From Castor canadensis (Eukaryota; Chordata; Mammalia; Rodentia; Castoridae): DNA of 64,000 bases. Within the stretch, counting starts at the first letter, position 1; every line of letters begins with the position of its first letter. Below the pieces are notes generated by a model. That model did not search any database, was not told the DNA's origin, and worked only from the letters and a program-made list of their open reading frames with translations. The stretch spans positions 1,491,333-1,555,332 of the forward strand of contig NC_133399.1 of NCBI RefSeq assembly GCF_047511655.1. The letters are read 5' to 3'. Made by a program: the position numbers and the translations under genes. Positions 45,738 through 56,934 of this stretch are shown here, in pieces.

Positions 45738-45832
45738 TTTTTTTTTTTTTTTTTTTAGTCCTGGTGCTGGGATCAAACCTGGGACTTCGCACGTGTTAGG
45801 CCAGCTCTCACTACTGACCCACATGCCCAGCC
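45738..45832 (-). repeat. ID-type SINE with long T-run
   Basis: An 18-base T-run, then 'agtcctggtgctgggatcaa', 'gggacttcgcacgtgttagg' and 'actgacccacatgcccagcc': a reverse-oriented ID element from tRNA-Ala. The long tail suggests a fairly recent copy. Confidence 0.85.
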
Positions 45833-46084
45833 TTCTCGTCATCTCCGTACTGGTGTGGACCCACTGACCATTTACCTATCGAGTGACTGCTGCTGTATTG
45901 GGGCTGTTTAGTGCCAGATTTGTAGCTGTTTCATACTTGTTTTCATTGGGGTTTTTGGTTTGGATTCTATCTTTTTCTCAATTCCCATTATTTGGTTTTT
46001 TATGAGCTTTTGCTGTCTTCCCTCCATTAGGAGATGGGGTATACTTGTTTACTAACTTTTTAAAAGTAATTGCAGTTATCAAAA
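45833..46084. other. Unassigned spacer
   Basis: T-rich sequence between SINEs. Nothing recognised. Confidence 0.35.
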
Positions 46085-46285
46085 ACCAGACATCGGCTCC
46101 TGCCTGTAATTATAGCTACTTGTGAATTTGAGGTCCGGGTGATGGTGGTTGGATGCCACCCTTGGCAAATAGTTCTGGAGACCCCATCTCCAAAAGGAAC
46201 AGAGTGAGGTGGATCAAGCAGTACAGTGCCTGCTTAGCAAGCCCAAAGTCTGAGTCAAACTCCAGTACTGTGGGAAAGAAAACAG
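46085..46285 (+). repeat. Composite SINE
   Basis: 'aaaccagacatcggctcctg', 'gtaattatagctacttgtga', 'ggagaccccatctccaaaag' and 'gagtcaaactccagtactg'. Confidence 0.75.
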
Positions 46286-46404
46286 ACCAAAATCCATGTA
46301 CAAGTGATCGGGATTCCCGTCTGTTGATAATGACCTTCTTGGGCAGCACAGGTGCCTTACAGTGTTACCAGCTCCTCTTTCATCCCATACACAATTGCTC
46401 TTGT

Positions 46405-46595
46405 TCTTTTCTTTCCTGGTACTGGGGTTTGAACTCAGACTTCATGCTTTGTACCCACTCCACCAACACCTTTTGTGTTGGATTTTTTCGAGATAGGATC
46501 TCCCAGGCTATTTCCTGGGGACTGGACTTGAACTGTGAACCTCTGGATCTCAGTCTCCCAAGTAGCTAGGATTATAGGGGTGAGACACTGCAAGG
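46405..46595 (-). repeat. Composite SINE
   Basis: 'ctggtactggggtttgaact', 'cacttttgtgttggatttttt'-type join, 'gagataggatctcccaggct' and 'cccaagtagctaggattata'. Confidence 0.8.
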
Positions 46596-46969
46596 GCCTT
46601 TCTCTCCTATGTCAGTTTTTTGAATAGTCCCGAGTTTCATTACAGTTTGGATTTTTAGTGTAATGTCCCTGTGTCTCTATTTGCTTCTATTACACACTTT
46701 TGATACAAGCATACTGTTTCAGAGCCTGAGGGTTCTGCTTTCTGTGTAGACCTTTAAAGAGTGGTGATCCCTGTGGAAATTCAGACTAGAGTCTATCCTC
46801 TGTGGTTACTCTCAGTGGTAGTAGTAGAAGCCCCTATTAGGTGATGGAGTTTTCATGGGTACTTTGAAGATGGCTCTGTGACTTGACAGCAACTCTGATA
46901 TTGGCCATTCCTTTCAAGGTGAATGGCCAGAAATAGCTGGGGTTTATATGTCCCCTTAAGTAGATGTGT
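46596..46969. other. Unassigned sequence
   Basis: No exon or repeat recognised. Lies between the KRAB exon and ERV-A; no zinc-finger codons here. Confidence 0.4.
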
Positions 46970-47370
46970 CTGCCAGCATGCTAGAGGTACTGGATTGTGA
47001 CCAGAGCTGTACCGTGGAGCCACTCCTCCAGCCCCGAACTTGTAATCTTCTTGTCTCATCCTTTCCAGTGCTGCCTTGCATTTTTTTCAGTACTTAGGGT
47101 ATAAGGCTTGGTAGGCATGTGCCATTTTTATGATGACTTTTTTCAAGCTACGTTGGTCCAAACTATTTGCCCAGGTTGGCTTCAAACCTTGATCCTCCTG
47201 ACCTCTGCCTCCTGAGTAGCTAGGATTACAGGCACAAGCCACTGGCCCCTGGCTCTAAATGTTTTCAGTAGGCAGGTTTTTTTTGTTTTCTTTTTTGGCA
47301 GCACTGGGGTTTGAGCTTAGGGCCTTATGCTTGCTAGGCAGGTGCTGTTAATGCTTGAACCAGTCCTTCA
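46970..47370 (-). repeat. Three SINE pieces
   Basis: A tRNA half at about 46970-47040 ('gtggagccactcctccagcc'), a B1-like half at about 47135-47255 ('aacctt..atcctcctgacct', 'aggattacaggcacaagcca'), and a tRNA half at about 47295-47370 ('ggcagcactggggtttgagc', 'gcttgaaccagtccttcagc'), all reverse-oriented. Confidence 0.75.
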
Positions 47371-47475
47371 GCCTTCTAAAAATGTTTTGAAATAATGAAA
47401 TATGGGAAATAATAATAGGAGGTAGAATAGACTGAATCAAATTCCACCTGGTGTGGTGCGTGAAACACATTTGTC

Positions 47476-47807
47476 TGAAGGACTTGAAGGACAGACTGCC
47501 AGAGGTCAAGGAGACACTTCTCCTCCCTAGGAAACTCCTGTTTGCATCTGAAAGGCATCACCCACCATCAGGCAATGCAAAAAAATAGGCTATAAAACCC
47601 CACTCCCTACCCTGGCCCATGGGATCACCGGTTTCCGGGTCCCCCTTCATTCTCCAACATGCAGTCTTTCTCTTCTCTTTTATCCAACTAAATTCTCTAC
47701 AAATAAAATCTTTCCAACCTCTGCTGTTAGAGTCTGTGCTTTCATTCTCAGAGCGGGCTCAAGAACCCTGAGCACCTGAAATTCCTGCGCGTGTCATCCG
47801 TGCATCA
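47476..47807 (+). repeat. ERV-A 5' LTR
   Basis: About 332 bases, TGAAGGACTTGAAGG... to ...CCGTGCATCA. TATAAAA at 47591-47597 and AATAAA at 47702-47707. It differs from the 3' LTR at roughly 20 positions, including an A-run longer by 5 bases before the TATA box. Confidence 0.9.
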
Positions 47808-47811
47808 TATT

Positions 47812-47829
47812 TGGCGGTGCACGAAGGGA
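47812..47829 (+). promoter_or_regulatory. ERV-A primer binding site, tRNA unclear
   Basis: TGGCGGTGCACGAAGGGA begins four bases after the LTR end. I cannot match it confidently to a tRNA; mutation may have obscured it. Confidence 0.55.
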
Positions 47830-49240
47830 CCAGTCATCACCTGAAGTCGGTATAGGTTGTGTCAAACTGGGAAAGACTGCCTAGGAATGTGACTGTGAGC
47901 GTCCGGCACTCCTGTAGAGTCTGTTTTCCAGGAGAGACCCCCCACCACAGCCTAGCTATGGTGGAACTCTCAGGTCAACCTTTTCTCCCTCTCTCTCTCT
48001 GTCTTGTTAAGGAGGCTTTCTTCCCTGGGAAACTGAGGAAAAGGTCCGAGCCCACTACAGCTGTATGGCAGGCAATCTGAGGAAACTCAGAGGCCAGGCA
48101 GGGGTTTGTACTGCACTGCCAATGCTATGTGGGCGGAACTCGACTTCAGTGCACCGAGGCTTTTTTTTTTCCTCTCCTTAAATGGTAACTCTCTCTTTCA
48201 AGATCTGACCAGCTTAAGGGGAGGTCCGAGAACAGCCGGTGGAAAGGAAAGTTTGTCTTCAAGCCACAAAAGGTGTTCTGGCCCATGTACTCCCCGGTAT
48301 CATCCAAAGGCTGGAGATGCAACTTCCTGACCTGCCCTGAGACAGCTAAGTCTTGCATTCCTCCAGCCAGGTCCGTGGCAAACAGACAATCAGATCTCTC
48401 ATGCTTTCTTCATGGTTTCCCTGGCCTGAGAGTGGAGGTCACCTCTTGCTTCCAGTGCTCCAGTACTGCCCTTGTGCGGGATCGACCTGGACAGCAGTGG
48501 TAACCAATAATCTCTCATGCGTTGAGCCTGGAAATTCTCTTTTTCCCCAACCCTCAGCCTCTCCTTCCTGTTTCCCAAGCAGTTCAGGATGAGTGCCCCC
48601 TCCCAGCCTTTGCTGTAAATAGCAGTGAGCTTCTTTCTTCAGGGAGTTTGGGAAAAATCCCTACAGGCATCAGAAAGTCATAGTCTCCAATTTAGGCTTA
48701 ACTGTGTTTGTCAAACATTAGATTAACTGGTTAAACAGGTTCCACAACCTGCACTCAGGGAAAGGAAAAAAAAACAGTTAGAAGGCAAAAACCTCAGATC
48801 TCCGTTTTTGCCCCTTATGAGAGCAAAAGCCTCCAGATGCTCTCTCCTTTCATAGAAAGCATATGTGCCTCACAGGATATATAGGGGAACAAAAGTCTAC
48901 TTCATCAAGAGTCCCCATCCATGCCTCTAAAGGGGTCCTCCTTCTGGCCATGCAAGCCCTCTTGGCTACTTTGATAAGAGTTATTTTTTTAATTACAAGC
49001 ATTCAGCTGGTAGAGGAGAACTAGGCCTACTTGGGTAGCAGGGCAAACAGGCAAGTCAAAATAGATGAGAGATTGGTCAAAGATCATCTCGGGGGTGGGT
49101 GCAACTGAGATATCTGTAAATGCTCCACAGCTTTACCCACAAGTGGCAGTGGAAGGAGTAAGGGAGAGCAGGACGCCCTCTCCCACTAGAGTTTCTCCTC
49201 ATCTGGGGACACCTAGATAAAAGGAGAAACATCTGTTAAA
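47830..49240 (+). other. ERV-A leader
   Basis: About 1.4 kb between the primer site and gag. Long for a retroviral leader, so part may be gag-adjacent coding sequence or extra sequence. Open frames near 47859-48592 have no clear retroviral domain. Confidence 0.55.
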
Positions 49241-50679
49241 GTGACCAGTTTTCCCTTGTTTCCCTTTTTAGAAATCAAGCCTCAAGGATCCAGGAAGGAT
49301 CCCCCTTTGCCTGCTTTTTTTAAAAACATTGGAAAGATCTTGATCCAGAAAGTCTTCAGCAAAAGCAACTCAAGTTTTACTGCACCCAGGGCTTGGCCAC
49401 AGTATCCTCTAGGAGATGAGGAAAGATGGCCAGAAGGAGGGAGCATTAATTATAATACCATTCTTCAATTAGATATGTTTTGTAAAAAGGAAGGAAAGTC
49501 GACTGAAGTTCCATATGTTCAACTGTTCTTTTTCCTAAGAGACCACCCAGGATGGCTAAACAAATGCAGGATAGATACCCAGACCATGGTAACTCTTTGC
49601 AAAAAGCCCTCAAACTCCCTTGAGCAAAAAAAAAAACAACCATCTAATGCTCCATCAGCTCCCCCCTTCCCCCTTACCCAGCTACGTCACACACCTGACA
49701 TCATCCCACAGGACTCTAACACCTCCAGTTAATTCCTGGAGGGGACAAAGCTCATGTTCCTTTTAGAGTCAGTGAACTTAAAGAAATAAAAAAAGATTTA
49801 GGAAATTACACAGAAAACCCAGATCAGTACATCCAAGCATTTAGAGAAGTCAGCCAAAACTTTGAACTGAGCTGGAAAGATGTACTGCTATTGCTATCTC
49901 AGACCCTCGCTTCTCTGGAGAAACAGTGGGTTCTAGAGCAGGCAGTCACAGCTGGAGACAATTAGCACTTAGATAAAAGCAGCCCTACAGGCCTGTCTCA
50001 GACTGGACCTTCACTGGAGGAGGAGGGGGAGGGAGAAGAAAGACAAAAGCATTGGATACCTAAAAGGGAACCTTGATTCCCAATTCCAACAGGAGATCAG
50101 GCAGTATCTAGATATGACCCTAAGTGGGACCCTGAAAATGACAAGGATGAATGGAGCCATAACCATTTCATCCACTACATTCTTGAGGGTCTAAGGAGAG
50201 CCAAGATAAAACCTCTTAATTACTCCCAAGTCATGGCTGTACAGCAAGGACCCTTAGAAACTCCAGTAGCTTTCCTACAGAGACAAAAGGATGCTTTACA
50301 AAAGCATACCAACATTATAACAGAGTCACAGGCAGAGGAAGTTGTCCTAAAATATAAATTTCTAACAGCACCAGATATCTGTAAAAAGCTTCAGAAACTG
50401 GTGGCTGAAGGGAGCAGAGATCTGGACCAATTGGTCCGTGTAGCCACATCTGTATATTATAACAGGGACTTAGAAAAAGAAAGGAAGGACCTGGAAAAGG
50501 GAAAGAGAAAGGATAAGCGGCAGGAGGCTCTGATCACAGCGCTCAGAGAGGCTCCCCCTGGGCAAAATCCAAACCCAAGGACATGCTTTCAATGTGGACA
50601 AGGTAGCCATTTTAGGAGGGAGTGCCCCCAGAGAAAGCTACCTCTGGGACCCTGCCCCATTTATTGGGGAAAACATTGA
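49241..50679 (+). pseudogene. ERV-A gag remnant (matrix, capsid, nucleocapsid)
   Basis: Gag is the structural precursor of the particle. 49241-49732 (163 codons open, no clear ATG) holds a gammaretroviral matrix block with WPQYPLGDEERWPEGGS and a proline-rich end. The first half of capsid (about 49740-50230) has stops. 50233-50679 (148 codons open, another frame) has capsid C-terminal and nucleocapsid sequence: LETPVAFLQRQKDALQK, then a zinc knuckle CFQCGQGSHFRREC (CX2CX4HX4C, intact). So the frame changes between matrix and capsid. ERV-B carries a related but different matrix. Confidence 0.9.
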
Positions 50680-50739
50680 AAGGCTTACTGTCCCTGGTTC
50701 TCAGGGGAAATGAGGTCAGCGCCTCCTACCCAATGACGG

Positions 50740-51060
50740 GTCCTAGGGCCTCACATACAGTCTTCTGTGACCACCATAAAAGCAGAGGAGCCCTGGGTTA
50801 AGCACAGGGTCAGCCTCCTTATCAATACTGGAGCCAGCATCTCAGTTATTCCTTTCTCTTCCGGACCCAGGTCCTCCAAGAAAATTACTGCTTGAGGCAT
50901 ATCAGGCCAGCCTCTAGAGTGTTATTTCACTCAGCCTTTAGCCTGCTCCTGGGGAGATTTCCATTTCTGTCACTCCTTTTTAATTGACACAGAAACTCCT
51001 ACTCCTTTGCTAGGGCAAAACCTTTTATCTGAATTGGGGGTACAGCTACTTTTACCCCCA
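50740..51060 (+). pseudogene. ERV-A protease remnant with altered active site
   Basis: The plus strand reads LLINTGASISVIPF at about 50815-50856. Aspartic proteases of retroviruses use D-T/S-G at this place; here the codon 50824-50826 is AAT, giving Asn, which should inactivate it. Frame around it has stops. ERV-B keeps the Asp in its own copy (55179-55181). Confidence 0.85.
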
Positions 51061-51530
51061 GGAGAGTACTTTTGGTTGCCCCTAATAGAGGAACAAGTAG
51101 ACCCCACGGTGTGGATGGATGGACACACCGTGGGACAGGCACGAACAACTCCCCAGTCCTAATTCATCTCAAGGACCCCTCCTGGATTCCCCATCAAAAA
51201 CAATATCCTTAAAGCCAGAAGCTAAGGAGGGGCTAATTCCCATAATCAAAGACTTAAAGAGACAGGGACTGCTAATAGAATGCTCCAGCCCATATAATAC
51301 TCCTATTCTCAGTGTCAGGAAGGGACCTAACAAATGGAGGCTAGTCCAGGATCTCCGCCTGATCAATGAAGCAGTGGTGCCTCTCCACCCTGTAGTTCCA
51401 AATCCCTATATGCTTTTAGCCCAATACCTCCAGGTACCACTTACTACTCTGTCCTGGATTTAAAAGATGCCTTCTTTTGCATTCCCTTACACCCTGAAAG
51501 TCAACCTGTCTTTGCCTTTGAGGACCCCAC
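51061..51530 (+). pseudogene. ERV-A reverse transcriptase, N-terminal part
   Basis: The plus strand 51119-51463 is open for 114 codons with SLKPEAKEGLIPIIKDLKRQ, then [16 protein letters not shown] and VVPNPY, the fingers and palm start of RT. A change of frame follows and the sequence continues to the codons for VFAFEDP, where ERV-B has inserted. RT resumes at 57215. Confidence 0.92.
51526..51530 (+). repeat. Target duplication of ERV-B, left copy
   Basis: CCCAC, repeated at 57215-57219 right after the 3' LTR of ERV-B. Removing ERV-B plus one copy gives an uninterrupted RT reading across the site. Confidence 0.9.
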
Positions 51531-51812
51531 TGATAGAACAATAATGTCGCCATTTTGTGAATCAGCCAAAATGGCAGCCCTGCCCTTAAACAAATTCCCG
51601 TGCTCTAAGATGGCCCCACCCCTCCCAGAGACTACAGCACCTGTGCTAACTTCCTTCCCCTCCCCCTTCTGTAAAAGCCACTGCTCGCCCAGACTCACTG
51701 CTGCGCCATCTTTTTCCCAGCCAGCCTGGCAGTGTGGGGCTGCCATTAAACCTTGCTCTATGGACGTGAGTTTTCTCGTGAGCTTTCTTTGAGAGCAGCG
51801 TTTTTCCTAACA
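51531..51812 (+). repeat. ERV-B 5' LTR
   Basis: About 282 bases, TGATAGAACAATAATG... to ...TTTTCCTAACA. Two inverted YY1-like motifs (GCCATTTTG at 51549-51557, and its reverse in 'ccaaaatggcagc' at about 51565-51577). The TATA box position reads 'ctgtaaaag' here, against 'ctataaaag' in the 3' LTR, so the 5' promoter is weakened. ATTAAA rather than AATAAA near the end. Confidence 0.92.
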
Positions 51813-51814
51813 TT

Positions 51815-51832
51815 TGGTGCCGAGACCCGGGA
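51815..51832 (+). promoter_or_regulatory. ERV-B primer binding site, tRNA-Phe-like
   Basis: TGGTGCCGAGACCCGGGA, two bases after the LTR. It differs by one base from the tRNA-Phe site as I recall it. Confidence 0.75.
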
Positions 51833-54261
51833 TCGGGTTGAGTTCCCGGCACTGACCTTGCTCTCCCGGCTTTCCTCCGGCATCTGAGCTGCTTTACCAG
51901 GACCCCCGATCCTAGAAAGCGCCACTGTCTCACTAGCTCACAGGGAGGTCCCTCCACCCCAGTGCACCTCCAACTGCCATCCACCACCGGCCAATCTTCC
52001 CTTAAGGTCCTCTCTCCCTCGGTGAGTCCTCCTTACACGCAGAGCTGTGGTCTCTCTCTCATTTCCTCAAAAACCCTAGTGCTAGGTCGCAGCTCACTCT
52101 CGTCCTGGGGAAAACTGGGTTCCCCACTTGGGACTGTGGACATCCCCGTGGAAAGACGTTCCCTCAGGGGTTGTTTTCCACATTTCTCTCTCTCTCTCCT
52201 GAGGACCTGATATTTTGGGGATGCCCGCCATATCTCTCCTCAGGTCAGGCCTTCGCCATGGGAGTTGGACCATCCCAAATTCCTTCAGACTCCCCAATGG
52301 GATGTCTCCTGGCCAACCTTGGGCCCCTCTGCCTAATGCCTGATCTTAAACTACTACAGCTCATTTTTCTCTGTAATCAGGCCTGGCCCCAATATCCATT
52401 GGACAATGCCTCCAAATGGCCTCTTAATGGCACTTTCAATCCCAATACTTTAAGGGATTTATACAATCTCTGTGAGTGTGCTGGTAAATGCAAGGAACTT
52501 TCCTACATCCAATCCTTTCCCTATCTCTGCATCAAACCCTCCCTCTGTACTTTCTGATCCCCTGCACAGATTCTATCAGCCTGTAAACCAGTTTCTAAAT
52601 CAGCCAATTGCTCTCCCAAACCTCCTCGTTCCCCATGTAAGCAGACTTCTTGCACTGCTTACCATACCTATCTCCTTCTATCTTCCTGAAAAACTTTCCC
52701 TGTCACAGAGCTAAGCAAGCCACTCCTTGCCAACTCTGATATCAAGCAGGTCCAGCTCTGGGAGAGCTCATGCTCCCTTCTTGTGGGCTGGATTTATTCA
52801 GCGACCAGACAGTGGAGGTTTCATTTTGCTGAAAGCCTGGCAGTACCAATCAATGGGAGCAACCTAGAGACACAGGTGATGGCTGATCCCTTAAGCATGT
52901 GTCATCCTCCAGGCTCTGCCTTCCCCTCCCTACCTAAGATGTCACCACACCTTTCTGCTTCCTCCATGGTCTCACCACATGTCCTCTGTCTCTGTCTGCC
53001 TTCCCCTCCCTGGGCTTACTGGGACCCCGCCCCCCATGAAAAACCTGTAGCATGGTACCTTATGACTTAAGCTATTCCAACTAGTTTGCCAGGCCTCTCA
53101 GTCTAAAGTAACTTTAAATCAGCTGCTTTACAAAAGCGCTTGCAAAACCCTGCAGTTGCCACACTTATGCTCTAACTCCGCTCCCCACAAGGGGAGGAGG
53201 GAAAGCAAACAGGCGCACCTGTGCACAGGATGCCAGCTCCTGGACACAGCAAAAACGCCTGCCATAGCTAAGAAAATCCATAGAGAGGATCCAGCAAATC
53301 CTGGACCGCCAGCCACACGTGGTGATGGCTGTGGCCCGCCACCACTTCCCCTAGAATAAACGTCGCAGAGTACAAAGGAAGGGGGGAGGGGCGACAGGCC
53401 ACAGGATCAGGCCTAGGCAGTCAGGGTCATTTGTCCCAGGTGTGTGTGGAGGGAGTGGCCTTGCACAAGTCCTGCTCCTAGCCCCACCTCACACCTCAGG
53501 GCATCAGACCCAGCCCTTGTAAGCCAATTGTTAGCTCAAGGTTATAGTCCAGAAATAACTAAATAGACATTACTGTGGTCTCTAAACTTCTCATTTAGAA
53601 TTTTCTATACCTTTGGCCTCAGTGTAAATTTTCCCCTCCAGATATTAACACCAGTTGTCCCGTATGGCCCTGTTATTGGCCTGAAATGCCCTCTGAATGC
53701 CCTTCTCTAACTTTACACATGATTTCTTTGTTAAAAAGGTAGCCTTTATTAAAGAGGCTGCCTGCTGTTAGCTAAAAGACAGGATCCTAACGTTTTGTTC
53801 TTTCTAGATGGGACCTGCATCTTCCAGTCTTTGGCTGGTAGCTGTTGGAAGCTTTGTTCTGAGGTCGGCCTCAGTGTGCCTTGGGTGACCAAGAGAAGTG
53901 GCCTTCACAGGGCTCCTTAAATTACAATAGACCTTTTCTCTAAAAGTAAAAAAAGTAAACTGAGGTCCCCTATACGAATTTCTACCTTCTAAGTCACTCC
54001 AATACTCAGAACCTCTTAACGAGTGCTTCCTTCTTCAACAGGCAATGGTAGGAAGAGGACAAATCGTATGTCCCCTTCCAGTTATCAAATCTAAGGGAAA
54101 TTTAAAAACATCTAAACAGCTGTACTGATGCCCAGACAAATACATTCAAGCCTTTATCTCTGTGATCCAAACCTTTCAATTGACATGAAAGGATACTATG
54201 CTTCTAGATCAGATTCTTATCTCATTAAAAAAGCAATGGGTTCTGGCCCAGGCCACTCAGG

Positions 54262-54350
54262 TTGGAAATGATTATATAGCTCAAGCAGTAGAGTGCAGCT
54301 TTACAAGCATAAAGTCCTGAGTTCAAGCCCAGTACAGCCAAAGTAAAAAA
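54262..54350 (+). repeat. tRNA-derived SINE inside ERV-B gag
   Basis: 'tatagctcaagcagtagagt' and 'gagttcaagcccagtacagc' followed by an A-run. Younger than ERV-B. Confidence 0.8.
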
Positions 54351-54359
54351 AAAAAATAT

Positions 54360-54445
54360 TTGGGGCTGTGGAAGTAGCTCAATGGGAGAATGTCTGCCCA
54401 GCATGTGCAAAGCCCTGGGTTCAATTCCCCAGCATTATTAAAAAA
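54360..54445 (+). repeat. ID-type SINE inside ERV-B gag
   Basis: 'ggggctgtggaagtagctca', 'gcccagcatgtgcaaagccc' and 'ttcaattccccagcatta', then A-rich tail. It sits right after the tail of the previous SINE, a preferred landing place. Confidence 0.85.
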
Positions 54446-55145
54446 ATAAAAAAATGTTAAGAAGATAAGTGGCATTAATGTCACTTTAGCCATCTCATAG
54501 TAGAAAAACGTAGTTTAACCTAGACCAGATCCTTCATTCTTCAAGTGAGGAAACTGAGGCCCAGAACAGTTCAGAGACTTGCTCTCCAGAGTGTCAGGTG
54601 TCAATGTAAAATAACAACTTTACTTTACAGCAACGACCTATCAGAAAGCATACCACAGTGGACTCAGAGTCACAGGTGAGAGAGGTTCTTCTCAAAGATA
54701 AATTTCTAACAGTCAGTCCCAGATATTTGTAAAAAACTCAGACTGTGGCTGAAGGGAAAAATCACTGAACAAATAATACAGTTAGCCATGTCTGTATTTA
54801 CAGCCATGTCTGTATGTCCGGGACCTTACTAACAGGAGAGAAAAAGATAAGAGACACCATGGCCTCATTGCTGCTCTCAGAGAGGGCCCCACCCAACTGG
54901 GGCCTGTATCCTGAACTTGCTACCATGGTGGACAGGAGGGGCACTTCTGCAGAGAATGCCTAAGCGGGGACAGCCCGGGAGACAGCCCCACACCCAACCA
55001 GGACCCTGCCCTCTGCAAGGGTAACCACTGGAGGTCTAAGTGCCCCCATCACCAGATGGAAGACAAGGTGCCTCCTCCTATGGATTGATGGGTCCCAGCC
55101 TCCTGGCCACACTCCACTTCTTGGCATCAATGTTGAGGAGCCATA

Positions 55146-55660
55146 ATGGCAGAAAAACAAAAGGCCATTTTCCTCCTAGACAGTGGAGCCCGTTTCTCTG
55201 TTTTACCTTTTTCTCCTGGTCCCTGGTCCAATGACAAAAGTTATTGTTCGGGGAAAATCTGGCCAGCCCCTAGAGCGCTAGTTTACCCGGCCTCTGGCGT
55301 GCTCTTGGGGAGACCTCCTCTTCTGTCACTCTTTCCTCATCGTACCTAAAACTCCAGTGTCCCTGATGGGACAGGATTTACTTTCTCAATTAAGAGCTCA
55401 AATTCTCCTCCCCCCAGGCAGCTATCTCTGCTGCCCTCTCCTTCAGGAACAAAGAAGATTCTACAGTGTGGACTGATGAGATGAGTGTAGGGTGAGCCAG
55501 GATGGCCCTCCCTATTCAAATAAAACTCAAAAATCCCTCACCGTTTCCACACCTAAAACAATATCCCCTCAAGCCTGAGGGACCTGAGGCCTTATGCCTA
55601 TCATAAATTCCTTAAAACAACAAGGGCTACTAATTAGTTGCTCCAGCCTATATAATAAAT
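55146..55660 (+). pseudogene. ERV-B protease and start of RT
   Basis: 55146-55349 is open with IFLLDSGARFSVLPFSPGPW, an aspartic protease motif with the catalytic Asp kept (55179-55181). RT start codons follow to about 55660 in frames with stops ('ctcaagcctgagggacctga' matches SLKPEA-type sequence). After this the sequence turns AT-rich. Confidence 0.82.
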
Positions 55661-56290
55661 TTAAAATTCTTATAAAAGTTAATTTTAAAATACAAGTTAC
55701 AAAGTAAACAACTGGAAAGGATATAGATAGGTAATAAATGTATTTTTTGAGGCATTAAAGGAAAGAGGAATTTTTTTTTTGGATGAGAAGGGATTTTTCA
55801 AGAAAGGGTTAATCCTAAAGATTGTTTCAAATAGGAGGGATAAAAACAAGCCATCAAAGGGTTTAGTATGCTATATAAAGGTCTAAGTAAGTTTTAAAAG
55901 TGCATAATAAGAAACTTTGGTGTGTGATAAAGTTAAAGTTGAATATAATCTAAGAGTTGCCTAAAAGATTTTTAGGGTCCTGTCAAACTAAAATCAAATC
56001 CCCTATGTCTATAAAATAAAAAGGTCATCTTAATATTGTTCTGCTCTGAGTAACATCTACAAAAAACCATTACAGAGAAAGCTTTTATCAAAGAAATTAT
56101 TTGGGTTTTCTGCTGATCTTGTCAAGCTTTTAAGTACTACTAAATCAGAGTTCATTTATATATTTGCTATGTGTCTTAAATGACCAACTTGTAACAGTGT
56201 TATATTATACTTTATCTAAATATGGTACAAACATTTAAAAAGTTAAGTGTCAATTTATATAAAATAATGAGCTAAAGCTCTCTTTTATCT
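55661..56290 (+). other. AT-rich sequence in ERV-B
   Basis: Replaces most of pol. No retroviral coding signal visible; reads as unassigned AT-rich sequence, perhaps an insertion of unrelated DNA or heavily decayed pol. Confidence 0.5.
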
Positions 56291-56299
56291 AAGAGTGTT

Positions 56300-56920
56300 A
56301 CATTTAAATCCTGACAGCCCCTGCCTCCCACAGGCCACCTACCTAGGTGTGGCCTTAAAGGGACAGACTCACTCTCTGAGTCACAAATGCTCCAACCCAA
56401 TCTTCCGTTTCCCAACCCCCATACCATAAAACAGCTTACAGCTTTCCTGGCAGTTATAGGATTTTGCAGATTTTAGATCCCTAGGTATGTAGTCCCTGAA
56501 CAGACGCCTTTTTATGTTCCTCCTAATATTCCTATTTGGGTCTTAGATAATGTATGGCCACCCATTTCTCTCTGTAGTTGGAGGACTCTTGAAATTGTCC
56601 AGGGAACAACATTTCACAGTGGTTCTCCTGGTCAATGCCCGTCCTAACGCCTATGTTCTTGCTCTCCTATTCTTAAGCTTCCTGCCTTGTATCATACTGC
56701 ATGTCTCTACTGCTAATCAAAAATGTAACCAGCTGTACCTCCAGGGACACCAACCTCTCCAAAACCGCCCTGAAAACTACTGTGAAGGCCCCATCCAGGA
56801 CGCCACAGGAGCCTGAGGATCCTGTCCATACAACGCCCCCTGCCAGCAGGAAGCAACTAAAGAGACCAATGCTTCACCCCAATTCCTGATCCTCAGCCCC
56901 TCTCCTCACCGTTATTAAAG
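56300..56920 (+). pseudogene. ERV-B 3' coding remnant (RT end piece and env-TM tail)
   Basis: 'gcctcccacaggccacctac' to 'ggcagttatag' resembles the LGV..GYCRIWIP-type region of RT. From about 56560 a hydrophobic, Leu/Val-rich stretch and a tail resembling ERV-A's TM tail follow, up to the polypurine tract 'aaaaaatggggg' at about 56921-56932. Broken frames. Confidence 0.6.
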
Positions 56921-56934
56921 AAAAAATGGGGGAA

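Larger units (their letters stand above)
52200..55100 (+). pseudogene. ERV-B gag remnant
   Basis: Matrix: 52171-52557 is open and holds WPQYPLDNASKWPLNG, clearly related to ERV-A's matrix. Then decayed sequence, a capsid piece near 54140-54240 (YIQAF..IQTFQL), an interruption by a SINE and an ID element (54262-54440), capsid C-terminus near 54640-54700 (LKDKFLTVS), and a nucleocapsid at about 54915-55060 with a zinc knuckle in which the second Cys is Gly (CYHGGQEGHFCREC) and a second knuckle (C-x-x-N-H-x3-K-C). Many stops. Confidence 0.8.

Noticed and set aside
51501-52297. Open frames on both strands at the ERV-B 5' end
   Set aside because: They fall in the LTR and leader. The plus-strand matrix further on is the real signal.
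54262-54445. Possible tRNA genes
   Set aside because: The box A/B-like sequences belong to tRNA-derived and ID SINEs with A-tails, not tRNA genes with a full cloverleaf.
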